DNA of 64,000 nt from an uncultured Lachnospiraceae bacterium. Lineage in GTDB: Bacteria; Bacillota; Clostridia; Lachnospirales; Lachnospiraceae. Location of the stretch: positions 42,318-106,317 of the forward strand of contig ONAD01000007.1 in assembly GCA_900315735.1 (NCBI GenBank), given 5' to 3'. The notes beneath the pieces were generated by a model. That model worked only from the letters and a program-made list of their open reading frames with translations, was not told the origin of the DNA and searched no databases. The translations under genes and the position numbers were made by a program. This document shows positions 27,548 through 37,338 of this stretch, in pieces. Position 1 is the stretch's first letter. Each line of letters starts with the position of its first letter.

Positions 27548-30500
27548 CTATTTTCCGGTTCCTGCCACAATGACGGATGTCAGATAAAACGGCACTGCAT
27601 CATCCGGATGTGTCTCGATTACTTCAAGTTCCAGTTCATGGCTGCCATAAGGCATATGCTCCGTTAAGGTGGTCAGTTCCAGCTTATCTCCCCAGGTCTC
27701 TTCGAAAGCTCCGTCTAAGATAACTGCATGCTCTCTGTCTCCGTCTACAACGGCTCTTACCTTCGGTGCTTTTCCTGTCACAGAGCGGCGGTACTGCACG
27801 GAAATTCCAGTTCCCATAACCGTAAAGTGGATAAATGCACCCTGCTTTTCTGCCATCCAGCCATTGCGAAAGCAGTCGGTAATGTCCTTCTGCGGTGTCG
27901 GGTCTTCTTCAAATCCTTCAAACTCCGGCTTGCTGTTAAAATACTGTAACCGTCTGCAATTCTCATAACTGTTATAGGTAAGCGGTGCCCGGTATCTTGC
28001 CTCTTCCTCATCCTGCGCCGGATTCTGAATCAGCTTATCTAAGAAATGTGTAATGACACCGGCTACCAGTTCATGTCCCATGTCATTCGGATGCAGGAAA
28101 TCTGCGGTAATCTTCTCTGCCGGAAGCCGTCCTGCGGATACCTCCGGGTAAATGCTGCTCTGCATGCTGATACATGGAATGCCATAATGTCTTCCGATTT
28201 TTGCATGATAATACTGTGCGCTCTTTCCGCTGTCATAATACACATTGTGAACCAGCATCACTGCCGGACGCTGCTCACTTCCGTAAATCTGCCGCACCAG
28301 TCCTTCGTAGGTTTCCATAAAGTGCTCGCTGCTCTCATCATTGACGGAAAACTCCACCACAACTAAATCCGGCAGCCGGCGGAGCAAATCTTCTTTTACT
28401 CTGGCTGCTCCAAACTGGGAAGTAGTTCCTCCGATTCCAGCATTCACATATGTGAACTCTGTATTAGGAAATCTCTGCTGCAGCCAGGCATACACACGAT
28501 AGGCATAACAGTTTTCCGGTGTAGTCGCTGCACATCCCTGAGTAATGGAACCTCCGATAAATCCAACAGTAAGACTCTCTCCTGCTGTTGCCCGCTTGAT
28601 AAAATTCTTTAGACGGTAAAGATTTCCACGATAAAGGATTCCGGCATCCTTATCAATGGCATTTCCGGCACTCTTGCGGTTCTCGTAAATGCTGTTTTCC
28701 TCGGTGGAATACCGCTTTGCTTTATTCTTTAAGGATTTCATAATCTTAAAAATTTCCAGTGCCCCATAAGAGCGGTGGCTGAGATAATAGATGCCTCCGT
28801 AAAGGCGGACTCCCTTAATGAGATTCTTCTCTGCCATCATTGCTTCAAAGGTAATCATAATATGATTGAGCTTTTCCATGGCTGCTTCCTGATTGCAGTC
28901 AATTAAGATGGCAAACTCATCCTCTTTCAGATGACATACCATTTCTTTGCCTTTTAAATTCTTGCGGATATGTGAACCAAGATAGAATAATAAAGTCCGC
29001 TCCATCTCTGCTCCGCCACGCTTAATAATCTCTTCATAGCTTCGGATACCAAGCACTGCAACTGCATACTGGGTGTCCTGCCAGAGCAGTGTCTGCTCGA
29101 TTTTTCTTCCGAAGAATTCTTTTGTGCAGGTTCCGGTCATGGAATCCAGTTCCTCGCGGGGTGTTTCTTTCTCTCTCTTCTTCTCCGGCTCTTTTCCTTC
29201 CCGCTGCATATAGGCACGGCAGAGATAGCTTTCCACCATTTTTGTTAAAGTGGAAAGGATTTCACATTCTGACTCTGTCCACTCATGGTCTTCTGCCACA
29301 TTCTGGAATACTGCCAGCATCTGTACCTGATTGCCAATGCTGACCGGCATCTGCAGACAGTTTTTATAAATGGAAAAGCTGTGATCCTGAAAATATTCCT
29401 GAATCTTTTTCCAGTTGCGGGTATAATAGTTCAGCTCGATTTTCCCATCCCGGCTGCTCCATTCCTCATAGATTTCCGCATCCTGTTCTCCGTGCTGTAA
29501 TAACCCGATATAGTCCAGGCTGAATTTCAAGCCCAGCTCAAAGAAAATCTTATGGATGGCTTCCTTCAGATTTCCTTCTGCTGCCATTACCTGGAATGCA
29601 TAGTCAAAGATTTCACGCTCGATAAAAATGTTTTTCTTACCGGCATCCTCTCTTCTTTCCTTGGTATCTTCACGTTTGCGCTCTGTGGTATAATTCTCGT
29701 AATTATAATTTTTATCGTAAACACTGAAGGCATTCTTTCCGCTGTGTTTTACCCGGTATAATGCCTGGTCAGCCGCCTGATACAAGCCTTCATAAGTGGA
29801 TGCATCCTTTGGATAGGATGCAATTCCCATACTTAACGTGACTTTCTTGCCCTCTAAAGAAATGCGGTCTGCAGAACGGGAAATACGCTCTGCAATTTCC
29901 ATGGCTCTTGCTCTTGCATGATTTTCCCGGCAGAAGATACAGAACTCATCACCACCGATTCGTCCTACATAATCTTCTAAGGAGGAATTCATAATCAGAA
30001 CGTTTGCCACCTTCATTAAGACTTCATCTCCATATAAATGACCATATGTGTCATTGACGGATTTGAAATCATCAATATCTATAATCAGAAACGCAGCATC
30101 CTGGTCTTCCACCGCATGCTGAGTCAGATAATTTTCAATTAATTCCTTCATTTTTGCCTTATGGAAAAGGTCTGTCAGGGAATCTCTCTCTGCCTTCTGT
30201 GTCAGAAGCTCCTGTCCCTTCTTTTCCTCTGTCACATCCATGGTCTTTCCCATAATTTTATATGGCTTATGATTTTTATCGTAAACCGGAATTCCCACAT
30301 AGCGGAACCAGACGAATACGGATTCGTCGCTTACCTGCCGGACTTCATAGCGGATGTGCTCATCCCCTCTGTCCATGGCTGCGCAGAAATCATCAAAGAT
30401 ATTCCAGTCATCCGGATGGACAAAGCCCCAGTTGTGCATCTGCTGCTGATAATCCTCGATTACCATATTGGACTTACTCCATTTGCCACCCAGTTTTTTC

Positions 30501-30646
30501 GATAAGACATATCGTTTGGTGGCAATCTCATATTCCCAGATTGCACAGTCGGAATAATCTTCTGTTATCTTTCTTCTTACGCGTTCTTCTTCCAGTTCCT
30601 GTTCCAGTTCTTCAATTTTCTTTCTTAACTCCAAGGTTTCTGTCAT
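27548..30646 (-). CDS. Diguanylate cyclase fused to a CE17-like mannan acetylesterase
   Basis: A single open frame of 1032 residues. Coiled coil 1-30; PAS fold 32-142; GGDEF domain 150-312 with intact GGDEF (231-235) and IDIDDFKSVNDTYGH, but the inhibitory RxxD site reads SLED; charged linker 315-340; GAF-like domain 345-480; second, degenerate GGDEF-like domain 498-655 (KEDEF at 574-578); SGNH esterase 665-872 with Ser700 (GFIGGSITQG), the Gly block GIGG (737-740), Asn769 (SVND) and Asp849/His852 (DFLHPND); C-terminal CBM35-like beta domain 885-1032. The last third matches the CE17 acetyl-mannan esterase type. No signal peptide or membrane helix. Start ATG 30646 follows AAGGAG; the frame reaches 30673 without a ribosome site. 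It sits between CE2 and manA. Confidence 0.88.
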   Translation of the reverse strand: MTETLELRKKIEELEQELEEERVRRKITEDYSDCAIWEYEIATKRYVLSKKLGGKWSKSNMVIEDYQQQMHNWGFVHPDDWNIFDDFCAAMDRGDEHIRYEVRQVSDESVFVWFRYVGIPVYDKNHKPYKIMGKTMDVTEEKKGQELLTQKAERDSLTDLFHKAKMKELIENYLTQHAVEDQDAAFLIIDIDDFKSVNDTYGHLYGDEVLMKVANVLIMNSSLEDYVGRIGGDEFCIFCRENHARARAMEIAERISRSADRISLEGKKVTLSMGIASYPKDASTYEGLYQAADQALYRVKHSGKNAFSVYDKNYNYENYTTERKREDTKERREDAGKKNIFIEREIFDYAFQVMAAEGNLKEAIHKIFFELGLKFSLDYIGLLQHGEQDAEIYEEWSSRDGKIELNYYTRNWKKIQEYFQDHSFSIYKNCLQMPVSIGNQVQMLAVFQNVAEDHEWTESECEILSTLTKMVESYLCRAYMQREGKEPEKKREKETPREELDSMTGTCTKEFFGRKIEQTLLWQDTQYAVAVLGIRSYEEIIKRGGAEMERTLLFYLGSHIRKNLKGKEMVCHLKEDEFAILIDCNQEAAMEKLNHIMITFEAMMAEKNLIKGVRLYGGIYYLSHRSYGALEIFKIMKSLKNKAKRYSTEENSIYENRKSAGNAIDKDAGILYRGNLYRLKNFIKRATAGESLTVGFIGGSITQGCAATTPENCYAYRVYAWLQQRFPNTEFTYVNAGIGGTTSQFGAARVKEDLLRRLPDLVVVEFSVNDESSEHFMETYEGLVRQIYGSEQRPAVMLVHNVYYDSGKSAQYYHAKIGRHYGIPCISMQSSIYPEVSAGRLPAEKITADFLHPNDMGHELVAGVITHFLDKLIQNPAQDEEEARYRAPLTYNSYENCRRLQYFNSKPEFEGFEEDPTPQKDITDCFRNGWMAEKQGAFIHFTVMGTGISVQYRRSVTGKAPKVRAVVDGDREHAVILDGAFEETWGDKLELTTLTEHMPYGSHELELEVIETHPDDAVPFYLTSVIVAGTGK

Positions 30647-30674
30647 AACGCTTTCTCCTTCTTGTTGCGGCATT

Positions 30675-31712
30675 TCAGATATCTTCCCATAAAACTTCTA
30701 TATAGGCAGCCAGTTCCTCTGCCATTTCTTCTGCTTCCGGTATCCGGATATGTCCCTTTGTTCCACATCCATTCTTCCGATACAGAAAATGATGCACGTT
30801 TGCATCTGCAATGGATTCACAGACTTCTTCGATTGCCCGGTCCCAGGCAATATCATGTTCCATAATTGTGGTAGTTAAAATAATCTGTGCATCCGGATAT
30901 ATTTCCCTTAACTTTAAAATAAATTCACGGTAGTGTTTTCTCCATTTTCTTCCCATGATGCCATCATAATCTCGCGCCATAAAATCCGTCGGGTGGCTGT
31001 CATTCTGTCCGATTGCTACAATGACTGCCTGCGGTATATAGTTTGAAAAATCCCATTTTCTGATTGCTCCCAAATCCGGGTGATAAGCCGTTTTATCGTA
31101 AATGGATTCCATTCCGATATATCCCGGTTCATAGAACCATCCGATACCATCTAATAATGCAATTCCGCCCTGTGCAACATCATGAAGCTGCGCACCTAAT
31201 TTCCGGGCAGTCAGCCATGCATAGGAATAATAGCTGTTAGAATATTCTCCGTTATGTTCCGGATCCGGCTGTCCTATGAATTCTGCTGCTTCCGATACTT
31301 CTCCGGCGGAAACACTGTCTCCATATACTTCAATCTTTCGCTCCGGCAGGGGCTCTAGTGGTAATACTTCTGCATCTTCGTCTATTTCAAATCCTAAGAA
31401 TGTCACATAATGGCAGGCATCCATCCGTTTAAAAAGCAGGCAGTCATGTTCTTTATTTTCCAACTGTTCTGCCAGAAGAAGCTCTGTCTCACCGGTCTTT
31501 GGCAGCAGATATTTTTCCTGTCTGCCGTCCATGATGCAGCCCATGTAATTATTCCAATATGCACTTTTATTTTCCAAATAAACACGAAGTGAAGTTCCGG
31601 TAAAACGAATCCGAACATAGCTTGCCGGATAAATCATGACCGGTCTTTCTTTCTCTTCAAAATCAATTCTTCCGCTGTACTGCAGCAATGCATGGTCTGG
31701 CGAAACAAACAT
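30675..31712 (-). CDS. CE2-family acetyl esterase
   Basis: 345 residues: an N-terminal jelly-roll domain (1-115) and an SGNH domain with Ser133 in GDSVSAG, Asn237 in GQND and His321 in GHIRIPEAEEM. This two-domain order is typical of CE2, which in Roseburia mannan systems removes acetyl groups from mannooligosaccharides together with a CE17 enzyme. There is no signal peptide, so it acts on imported oligosaccharides. The start ATG 31712 is set by GGAGGATAAT; the open frame continues 75 bases upstream into a terminator hairpin. The stop lies 28 bases before the fusion gene, so the two are coupled. Confidence 0.9.
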   Translation of the reverse strand: MFVSPDHALLQYSGRIDFEEKERPVMIYPASYVRIRFTGTSLRVYLENKSAYWNNYMGCIMDGRQEKYLLPKTGETELLLAEQLENKEHDCLLFKRMDACHYVTFLGFEIDEDAEVLPLEPLPERKIEVYGDSVSAGEVSEAAEFIGQPDPEHNGEYSNSYYSYAWLTARKLGAQLHDVAQGGIALLDGIGWFYEPGYIGMESIYDKTAYHPDLGAIRKWDFSNYIPQAVIVAIGQNDSHPTDFMARDYDGIMGRKWRKHYREFILKLREIYPDAQIILTTTIMEHDIAWDRAIEEVCESIADANVHHFLYRKNGCGTKGHIRIPEAEEMAEELAAYIEVLWEDI

Positions 31713-31772
31713 ATTATCCTCCGCTTTATCATCTCTTTTTTCTTCGGCAGCTTTCTCCGGATGTGCAGCAAC

Positions 31773-31805
31773 CAAAAAAGCCCACACATGTGTGGGCCTT
31801 TTTGT
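31773..31805 (-). terminator. Terminator between GH130 and the esterase genes
   Basis: Perfect stem GCCCACA/TGTGGGC around CATG (31780-31797), with T-runs on both strands. It lies downstream of GH130 and upstream of CE2, so it limits read-through from the transport/phosphorylase operon into the esterase-manA-mannanase unit. Confidence 0.85.
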
Positions 31806-31826
31806 GCTTACAATTTAGGAGTGGGA

Positions 31827-31867
31827 ATCTGGAATAATGTGTTAGGGAATTGTATACTATTCCAGAT
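31827..31867 (-). repeat. 10-bp inverted repeat after the GH130_2 gene
   Basis: ATCTGGAATA at 31827-31836 and its complement TATTCCAGAT at 31858-31867, spacer 21 bases, between the GH130 stop and the terminator. It could be a 3'-end stabilising hairpin or an operator for the CE2 unit. Confidence 0.45.
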
Positions 31868-31886
31868 CATGAAAAAGAAAACTATC

Positions 31887-32909
31887 CTATCTTCTGCCTA
31901 CCTCTGTGTCGCTACAATTAACCACACTATGCTCTTTGATATAATCAACGATTTCATCTATTGTTGTAAACGCTAATCCTACATAGCTATCGGCAGCTCC
32001 ATAGTAAATAGCAATCTTTCCTGATTCTGAGTCATGAATGGTTGCACATGGGAAGCATACATTCGGTACGAATCCGCGTTCCTCATACCATTCTTCCGGT
32101 GTCAGAAGGAAATTTTCACACCGGTATTTCACAACGGACGGATTATCTATATCAAGGATTGCTCCACCGATGGAATATACATATCCATTACAGGTTCCGC
32201 TTACACCATGATAGAATAAAAGCCATCCTTCGGAGGTCTCAATTGGTGCTGCGCCTCCGCCAATCTTTAAGGACTCCCACCATTCGGAGCCTTTTCCCAT
32301 TACATGTCTGTGCTTTCCCCAGTAGACTAAATCCGGACTTTCGCTGACAAAAATGTCACCGAATGGGGTGTGTCCGCTGTCTGATGGGCGGGAAAGCAGC
32401 ATGTAATTGCCATGAACTTTTCGAGGGAAGAGCACAGCGTTCCGGTTAAATGGGAGGAAAGGATTTTCAATCCTTGTAAATGTACGGAAGTCGGTGGTCT
32501 TTGCCATTCCGATTGCTGCGCCGTAAAAGTCCTGGCACCAAATTATGTAATAGGTATCCTCTACTTTTACCAGTCTTGGATCATATGCATATACCGGCAT
32601 AAAGGATTCCCCGTTTTCGTCAACAAACTCGATTTTATCTTTTTCAAAATTCCAATGGATTGCATCTTTGCTTCTTCCCATATAGATATATGGAATACCA
32701 TTGGTCTGTTCTCCACGGAATACTCCGATGAACTCATCTCCATAAGGCATTACTGCACTGTTAAAGATTCTTGCTACTCCATCAATTGGATTTCTTCCAA
32801 TGATTGGGTTTTCTGTATAACGCCATACCGGCGCACCTTTTAATCCTTCCGGTTTGTCCTGCCATGGTACATTTGGGACTGCCGGGCTAATCATTTTTAC
32901 TTTGCTCAT
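31887..32909 (-). CDS. GH130 subfamily 2 beta-1,4-mannooligosaccharide phosphorylase
   Basis: Cytosolic phosphorylase that releases mannose-1-phosphate from the non-reducing end of mannooligosaccharides. 340 residues, five-bladed beta-propeller, with the catalytic Asp110 in VYAYDPRL and the phosphate/substrate motifs RNPIDGVARIFNSAV, FPRK and SLKIGGGAAPIE. The pattern fits GH130_2 rather than GH130_1. Start ATG 32909 follows AAAGGATGG; the open frame extends eight codons upstream. It is 26 bases after the GH130_1 gene and is the last gene of the transport-phosphorylase operon. Confidence 0.9.
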   Translation of the reverse strand: MSKVKMISPAVPNVPWQDKPEGLKGAPVWRYTENPIIGRNPIDGVARIFNSAVMPYGDEFIGVFRGEQTNGIPYIYMGRSKDAIHWNFEKDKIEFVDENGESFMPVYAYDPRLVKVEDTYYIIWCQDFYGAAIGMAKTTDFRTFTRIENPFLPFNRNAVLFPRKVHGNYMLLSRPSDSGHTPFGDIFVSESPDLVYWGKHRHVMGKGSEWWESLKIGGGAAPIETSEGWLLFYHGVSGTCNGYVYSIGGAILDIDNPSVVKYRCENFLLTPEEWYEERGFVPNVCFPCATIHDSESGKIAIYYGAADSYVGLAFTTIDEIVDYIKEHSVVNCSDTEVGRR

Positions 32910-32935
32910 AAAGGCTACCATCCTTTTTCTCAAAT

Positions 32936-34117
32936 TTATTTTGCTGCTTCGCTTTTCAAAAATTCCAGATTCTTTTCAATGAGATTACATCTTTGTGCCA
33001 CACACTCCACGGAACGTCCCGGGTCAGATGGTGTCTCAAATACATAATCAATCAGTTTCTCTATGGTTGTTGTTGCAACATGCATTCTGGTATCACTGGA
33101 TGCGTAGTAAATAAATACTTCACCTTTTTCATTTGCAATGGCTCCATTGGTAAATACAACGTTGGAAACATCGCCTACACGTTCCTCGCCTCTTGGTCCA
33201 ATCAGAAGTCCGGACGGCTCTGCAATTACTTTGGCAGGGTCATTTAAATCGGTTGCAAATGCATAAATTACATAACGTAAACCTGCTGCTGTATTACGCA
33301 CACCATGTGCAATATGAATCCAGCCACGGTCTGTCTTTATCGGTGTTGCACCTGCTCCATTCTTTGCTTCTGTAATGGTGTGGTACTTACGAAGGCTGGT
33401 CATTCTCTCTTCATCAATGACTGCATGTGTAATATCATCACACAGTCCAAATCCGATTCCTCCGCCGCTTCCGGTCTCAATGAAATCATCCATTGGTCTG
33501 GTATAAAATGCATATTTTCCATCTACAAATTCCGGATGTAATACGACATTTCTCTGCTGCGGGGAACGAAGGGTGGTAAGATTATCCAATCTTTCCCAGT
33601 GTTTTAAGTCTTTCGTTCTTACGATTCCGGCTGCTGCTACTGCTGCGGATAAATCATTTACTGATGTATCCTTGCTTTCCGAACAGAACACGCCATAGAT
33701 ATAACCGTCTTCATGTTTGGTAAGACGCATATCATATACATTGGTCTCTTCCGGGCAGGTATCCTCTAAAAGAATCGGATAATCCCAGAAACGGAAACCG
33801 TCAATTCCGTTGTCACTTTCTGCTACTCCGAAAAATGACTTACGGTCATTTCCTTCAATTCTTGCTACCAGATAATATTTTCCATTTAATTCAATGGCTC
33901 CGGAGTTCATGACTGCGTTGATTCCAAGACGTTCCATAAAATATGGATTGGTCTTTGGATTTAAGTCATATCTCCAGGTCAGCGGAATATGCTCTCTGGT
34001 TAATACCGGATATTCATACCGGTCAAAGATTCCATTATAGAAATCTGTTTTTCTATTTTTACGGCTCAGAAGCTCTTCCTGTCTGGCTGCTTCCACATAA
34101 TATCTTTCATGCATCAT
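32936..34117 (-). CDS. GH130 subfamily 1 4-O-beta-D-mannosyl-D-glucose phosphorylase
   Basis: Cleaves mannosyl-beta-1,4-glucose with phosphate to mannose-1-phosphate and glucose. 393 residues; the catalytic Asp129 sits in NVYDMRL; the longer N-terminus and the [16 protein letters not shown] segment are typical of GH130_1. Start ATG 34117 follows AAGGAG and overlaps the end of the epimerase gene by four bases. The product of that epimerase, mannosyl-glucose, is exactly its substrate, so the two genes form one metabolic step. Confidence 0.92.
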   Translation of the reverse strand: MMHERYYVEAARQEELLSRKNRKTDFYNGIFDRYEYPVLTREHIPLTWRYDLNPKTNPYFMERLGINAVMNSGAIELNGKYYLVARIEGNDRKSFFGVAESDNGIDGFRFWDYPILLEDTCPEETNVYDMRLTKHEDGYIYGVFCSESKDTSVNDLSAAVAAAGIVRTKDLKHWERLDNLTTLRSPQQRNVVLHPEFVDGKYAFYTRPMDDFIETGSGGGIGFGLCDDITHAVIDEERMTSLRKYHTITEAKNGAGATPIKTDRGWIHIAHGVRNTAAGLRYVIYAFATDLNDPAKVIAEPSGLLIGPRGEERVGDVSNVVFTNGAIANEKGEVFIYYASSDTRMHVATTTIEKLIDYVFETPSDPGRSVECVAQRCNLIEKNLEFLKSEAAK

Positions 34118-35283
34118 TTTGACATTCTCCTTATCACTTCCATGCACATCCGTCCATTATGATACGGACATTTCCACGGTTCTACGATAGGTCTTCCTTC
34201 GTATGGTTTTCCTTCTTTGTCTACTTCCCAGAACCACTCAGAGCCTTTTCGTTTATCCATCACATGCTCTTTAATGAATTCCCAGATGCTTTCTGCAGCT
34301 TCTAAGTATTCTTTTTTCTGCGGGTCTTTTTCGTATCCATTTAAGAAACCTACGATAGCTTCTGCCTGCACCCACCAGACACGGTGTTCATTTACCACAC
34401 CTTTTTCACATTCGTTGGCAAGTGAATGTCCGTCAAATGCTACTTTATAAATCTGGCTGGTCAGGTCTCTTGTGATTGCGCTCATACGCTTTGTATAAGC
34501 CTCTTCTCCCAAGACTTCTGTTCCTCTGTCCATAAGCCATGCTGTTTCAATGTCATGTCCATAGGAATGCAGGTCAATAATACTGTTATAATTCGTATCA
34601 AAGAACACTTCCTGTCTGTGAAGCTCTGGATTATATACTTTATCAGCAAAGACATCCATAATCCACTCTAAGCGTTCCTTTACTTCTTTCTTTGCGGATA
34701 CCCGGTACAGTTCGGTATATGCCTCAAATACATGTAATAATGTATTCATGGTCTTGTCTGCCAGCACACCATTCTCTGATAATTTCTCATTGGATTCCGG
34801 TTTGAAATCCCTGGTAAATGCTTCTAAGTATCCAACTTCATCCATACAGGTATTTTCGATTTTATCAAACAGCTGCATGGCAGTTTCCAAGGCTTCTGCA
34901 TCCTTAGAGGCTGCATAATAAGTAGACAGCGCATAGATGCAGAATGCCTGATTATAGGTATGTTTTGTCGTATCTTTTGGAGTTCCGTCATAATTTAATG
35001 ACCAGTAAATTCCTCCATATTCTTTATCCAGACATTTATTCTTTAAGAATTCATATCCGTGTTTTGCTTCATCTAACAGGCTTTCATCTTTCAAAAGCAG
35101 ATATGCATTTGAAAAGAACCAGGTAATTCTACTATTTAAAATGCATCCTTTTTCTGCTTTTTTATCTAAATTCAAGTCGTAATCCAGCATTCCATAATAT
35201 CCGCCGTATTCATCATCACGTAAGTTTTTCCAGAAAGGAATGATTGCATTTACAAGCTCTTCCCTTATTTCATCTACCATCAT
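34114..35283 (-). CDS. AGE-family mannobiose/cellobiose 2-epimerase
   Basis: Converts the reducing-end mannose of mannobiose to glucose (and vice versa). 389 residues, (alpha/alpha)6 barrel. The catalytic and binding histidines are visible in [23 protein letters not shown] and [12 protein letters not shown], which distinguishes disaccharide 2-epimerases from other AGE members. AGGAG precedes ATG 35283. It lies 29 bases after the permease gene and overlaps GH130_1. Confidence 0.92.
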   Translation of the reverse strand: MMVDEIREELVNAIIPFWKNLRDDEYGGYYGMLDYDLNLDKKAEKGCILNSRITWFFSNAYLLLKDESLLDEAKHGYEFLKNKCLDKEYGGIYWSLNYDGTPKDTTKHTYNQAFCIYALSTYYAASKDAEALETAMQLFDKIENTCMDEVGYLEAFTRDFKPESNEKLSENGVLADKTMNTLLHVFEAYTELYRVSAKKEVKERLEWIMDVFADKVYNPELHRQEVFFDTNYNSIIDLHSYGHDIETAWLMDRGTEVLGEEAYTKRMSAITRDLTSQIYKVAFDGHSLANECEKGVVNEHRVWWVQAEAIVGFLNGYEKDPQKKEYLEAAESIWEFIKEHVMDKRKGSEWFWEVDKEGKPYEGRPIVEPWKCPYHNGRMCMEVIRRMSK

Positions 35284-35312
35284 ATTTTTATGCTCCTGTT
35301 ATCTTAATCTTA

Positions 35313-36185
35313 TTAGCCTTTTACAGCTCCTGCTGTGATACCACTGTAAATCTGCTTCTGACAGAGCAGGAATACAATCAGCGCCGGGAGTAAGGAAATC
35401 AGTACACCTGCACAAATCAGGTTGTATTTGCTTCCAAGTGGTCCGGTAAAGGTATAAAGTGCAGTTGCGACTACGCCAAGAGTTCTCTTATCCTGTAAGT
35501 AAAGGCTTGAGCAGTAGTATTCGTTGTATACAGATACACCTTTCAATACCATACAGGTTACGATTGCCGGTTTCAGTAACGGAAGAATAATCTTCCAGTA
35601 AATCTTAAAGTAAGATGCTCCGTCAATGTATGCGGATTCATCTAAGGATACGGAAATGTTTTCCATGAACTGAATGAATACATAGATGGAAATTACATCA
35701 GTACCCATACTCATGATGATGTATCCGTAAAGGTGATTGATAAATCCAAGTCCGCTCATAATCTGGTATACAGATACCTGCATTGCGATTCCAGGAAGTA
35801 ATGTTGCGAACAGGAATAAGTTTCTAATGAGTCCGTTTCCAGGGAATTTGAAACGGTTCAATACATAAGCAAGCTGTGTTCCAATCAGGATAGATGCACC
35901 AAGTACACATACCAGAATGATTGCCGAGTTGATAAATGCTCTTCCCATATTGGCTCTTGTGAATGCATCGATGAAGTTCTGGAAATTGAGCCAACTGCTT
36001 GGTAATGTCATTACGTTAGTGCTCTGATATTCTGCCTCTGTCTTAAATGCTGTGATTACACAGGATACGATTGGCAGCAGTGCCACAAAGGAAAAGAATA
36101 TCAAAGAGAAATATTTTACAATAATCCAGATAATGGAGCCTACACTGTAATGTTTCTTTCTTTTCTTAATTTTCTGCTGTGCCAT
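35313..36185 (-). CDS. Sugar ABC transporter permease (MalG type)
   Basis: 290 residues, six transmembrane helices, with the EAA-loop motif (DESAYIDGASYFKIYWKIILPLLKPA) that docks an ATPase. Second membrane subunit of the mannooligosaccharide importer. The gap to the first permease gene is one base. No ATPase gene is in the cluster; CUT1 importers of Firmicutes commonly use a shared MsmK-type ATPase encoded elsewhere. Confidence 0.93.
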   Translation of the reverse strand: MAQQKIKKRKKHYSVGSIIWIIVKYFSLIFFSFVALLPIVSCVITAFKTEAEYQSTNVMTLPSSWLNFQNFIDAFTRANMGRAFINSAIILVCVLGASILIGTQLAYVLNRFKFPGNGLIRNLFLFATLLPGIAMQVSVYQIMSGLGFINHLYGYIIMSMGTDVISIYVFIQFMENISVSLDESAYIDGASYFKIYWKIILPLLKPAIVTCMVLKGVSVYNEYYCSSLYLQDKRTLGVVATALYTFTGPLGSKYNLICAGVLISLLPALIVFLLCQKQIYSGITAGAVKG

Positions 36186-36186
36186 C

Positions 36187-37221
36187 TTACATCGCTCCTT
36201 TCTGTTTCAGGCGATATTCTTTCTTACGCTGTTTTTCTAATTTCTTACGCTGCTTCTTTGCATCATAAGTCTCATCATCTGATTCCGCATTACGGAACGC
36301 AAACTTGAAGAACAGTTTCTGCAGGATTGTTGCTGCAAATATGATAAGAAGTAATACTACCGCCATGGCAGATGCAAGACCTACCTTCTGGTTGGTATGT
36401 GCGATTTTATTCATTACTACGAAGTAGGTTGCAGTTCCACCACCACCGTTCGTGATAACATAAGGCGGATCGAATGCACTTAAGGAACCGGTAATGGATA
36501 AGATGACATTCAATGTTACGATTGTCTTAATACTCGGTAAAATAATATGTAAAAACTGCTGGAATTTATTTGCACCGTCTAACTCAGCTGCCTCATACAT
36601 TTCGGCATCTACTGACATGATTGCTCCGATGAAAAGAACCATGTTCTGTCCAAAATACCGCCATACGGAGGAAGCCACAAGAGAAATATTATTGATACTC
36701 TTGTCTTTCAGCCAGTACGGAAGATTGTCTAATTGAAATCCACACCACTGTAATACTGTGTCAAATACGAAGCCTCTGGTGTAGAAGAATTTAAAAATAA
36801 AACCAACTGCGATACCACTGATGAGGTATGGGAAGAACATAAATCCCTTAAACATATTTCCACATTTGGTTTTAAAACTTAAAATAGTTGCCAGGTATAA
36901 TGCCAGTGCTAACTGGACAATGGAACCTGCCATGTAGTAAAGACTTAATTTCAAAGCACTGAAACAGTCTTTTCTGTTAAATACGTCGATATAGTTTGCC
37001 CAACCCACGAATTGTCTCTTATCAGGCGGGGTTGCATATTTCATTTTATAAAAGCTGAACTTTACCATTTCTCCAAATGGAAGATAGGTAAATACAAATA
37101 ACAATAACAGTGGGATAAACATAAATGCCAATATGATTATGGTCTGTTGTCCCTTTCTGCTTTTTGCCCAATTTTTGATACTGAAGGGCTTCTTTGCTTT
37201 CTTCATTGTCACTGCATCCAT
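36187..37221 (-). CDS. Sugar ABC transporter permease (MalF type)
   Basis: 344 residues, six transmembrane helices after a cytosolic basic N-terminus, with the EAA loop (EMYEAAELDGANKFQQFLHIILP) and a highly charged C-terminal tail (KKQRKKLEKQRKKEYRLKQKG). First membrane subunit of the mannooligosaccharide importer, downstream of the binding protein across a stable intercistronic hairpin. Confidence 0.93.
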   Translation of the reverse strand: MDAVTMKKAKKPFSIKNWAKSRKGQQTIIILAFMFIPLLLLFVFTYLPFGEMVKFSFYKMKYATPPDKRQFVGWANYIDVFNRKDCFSALKLSLYYMAGSIVQLALALYLATILSFKTKCGNMFKGFMFFPYLISGIAVGFIFKFFYTRGFVFDTVLQWCGFQLDNLPYWLKDKSINNISLVASSVWRYFGQNMVLFIGAIMSVDAEMYEAAELDGANKFQQFLHIILPSIKTIVTLNVILSITGSLSAFDPPYVITNGGGGTATYFVVMNKIAHTNQKVGLASAMAVVLLLIIFAATILQKLFFKFAFRNAESDDETYDAKKQRKKLEKQRKKEYRLKQKGAM

Positions 37222-37248
37222 CGAAATACCTCCATGCCCTTCTTTTGA

Positions 37249-37286
37249 CAGGCTGCCCCCGCCGTTTAAGCGGGGAGCATTCCTGT
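37249..37286 (-). other. Intercistronic hairpin between binding protein and permease genes
   Basis: G+C-rich stem (minus strand: GCTCCCCGC pairs with GGCGGGGGC) with an outer AGG/CCT and no long T-run. Such hairpins stabilise the upstream part of the transcript or terminate partially, giving more binding protein than permease. Confidence 0.6.
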
Positions 37287-37338
37287 AAAAAGGCTTGTTT
37301 CTTTTTTATGTCTATGGGGAGTTTTCAGTTACTCAATA

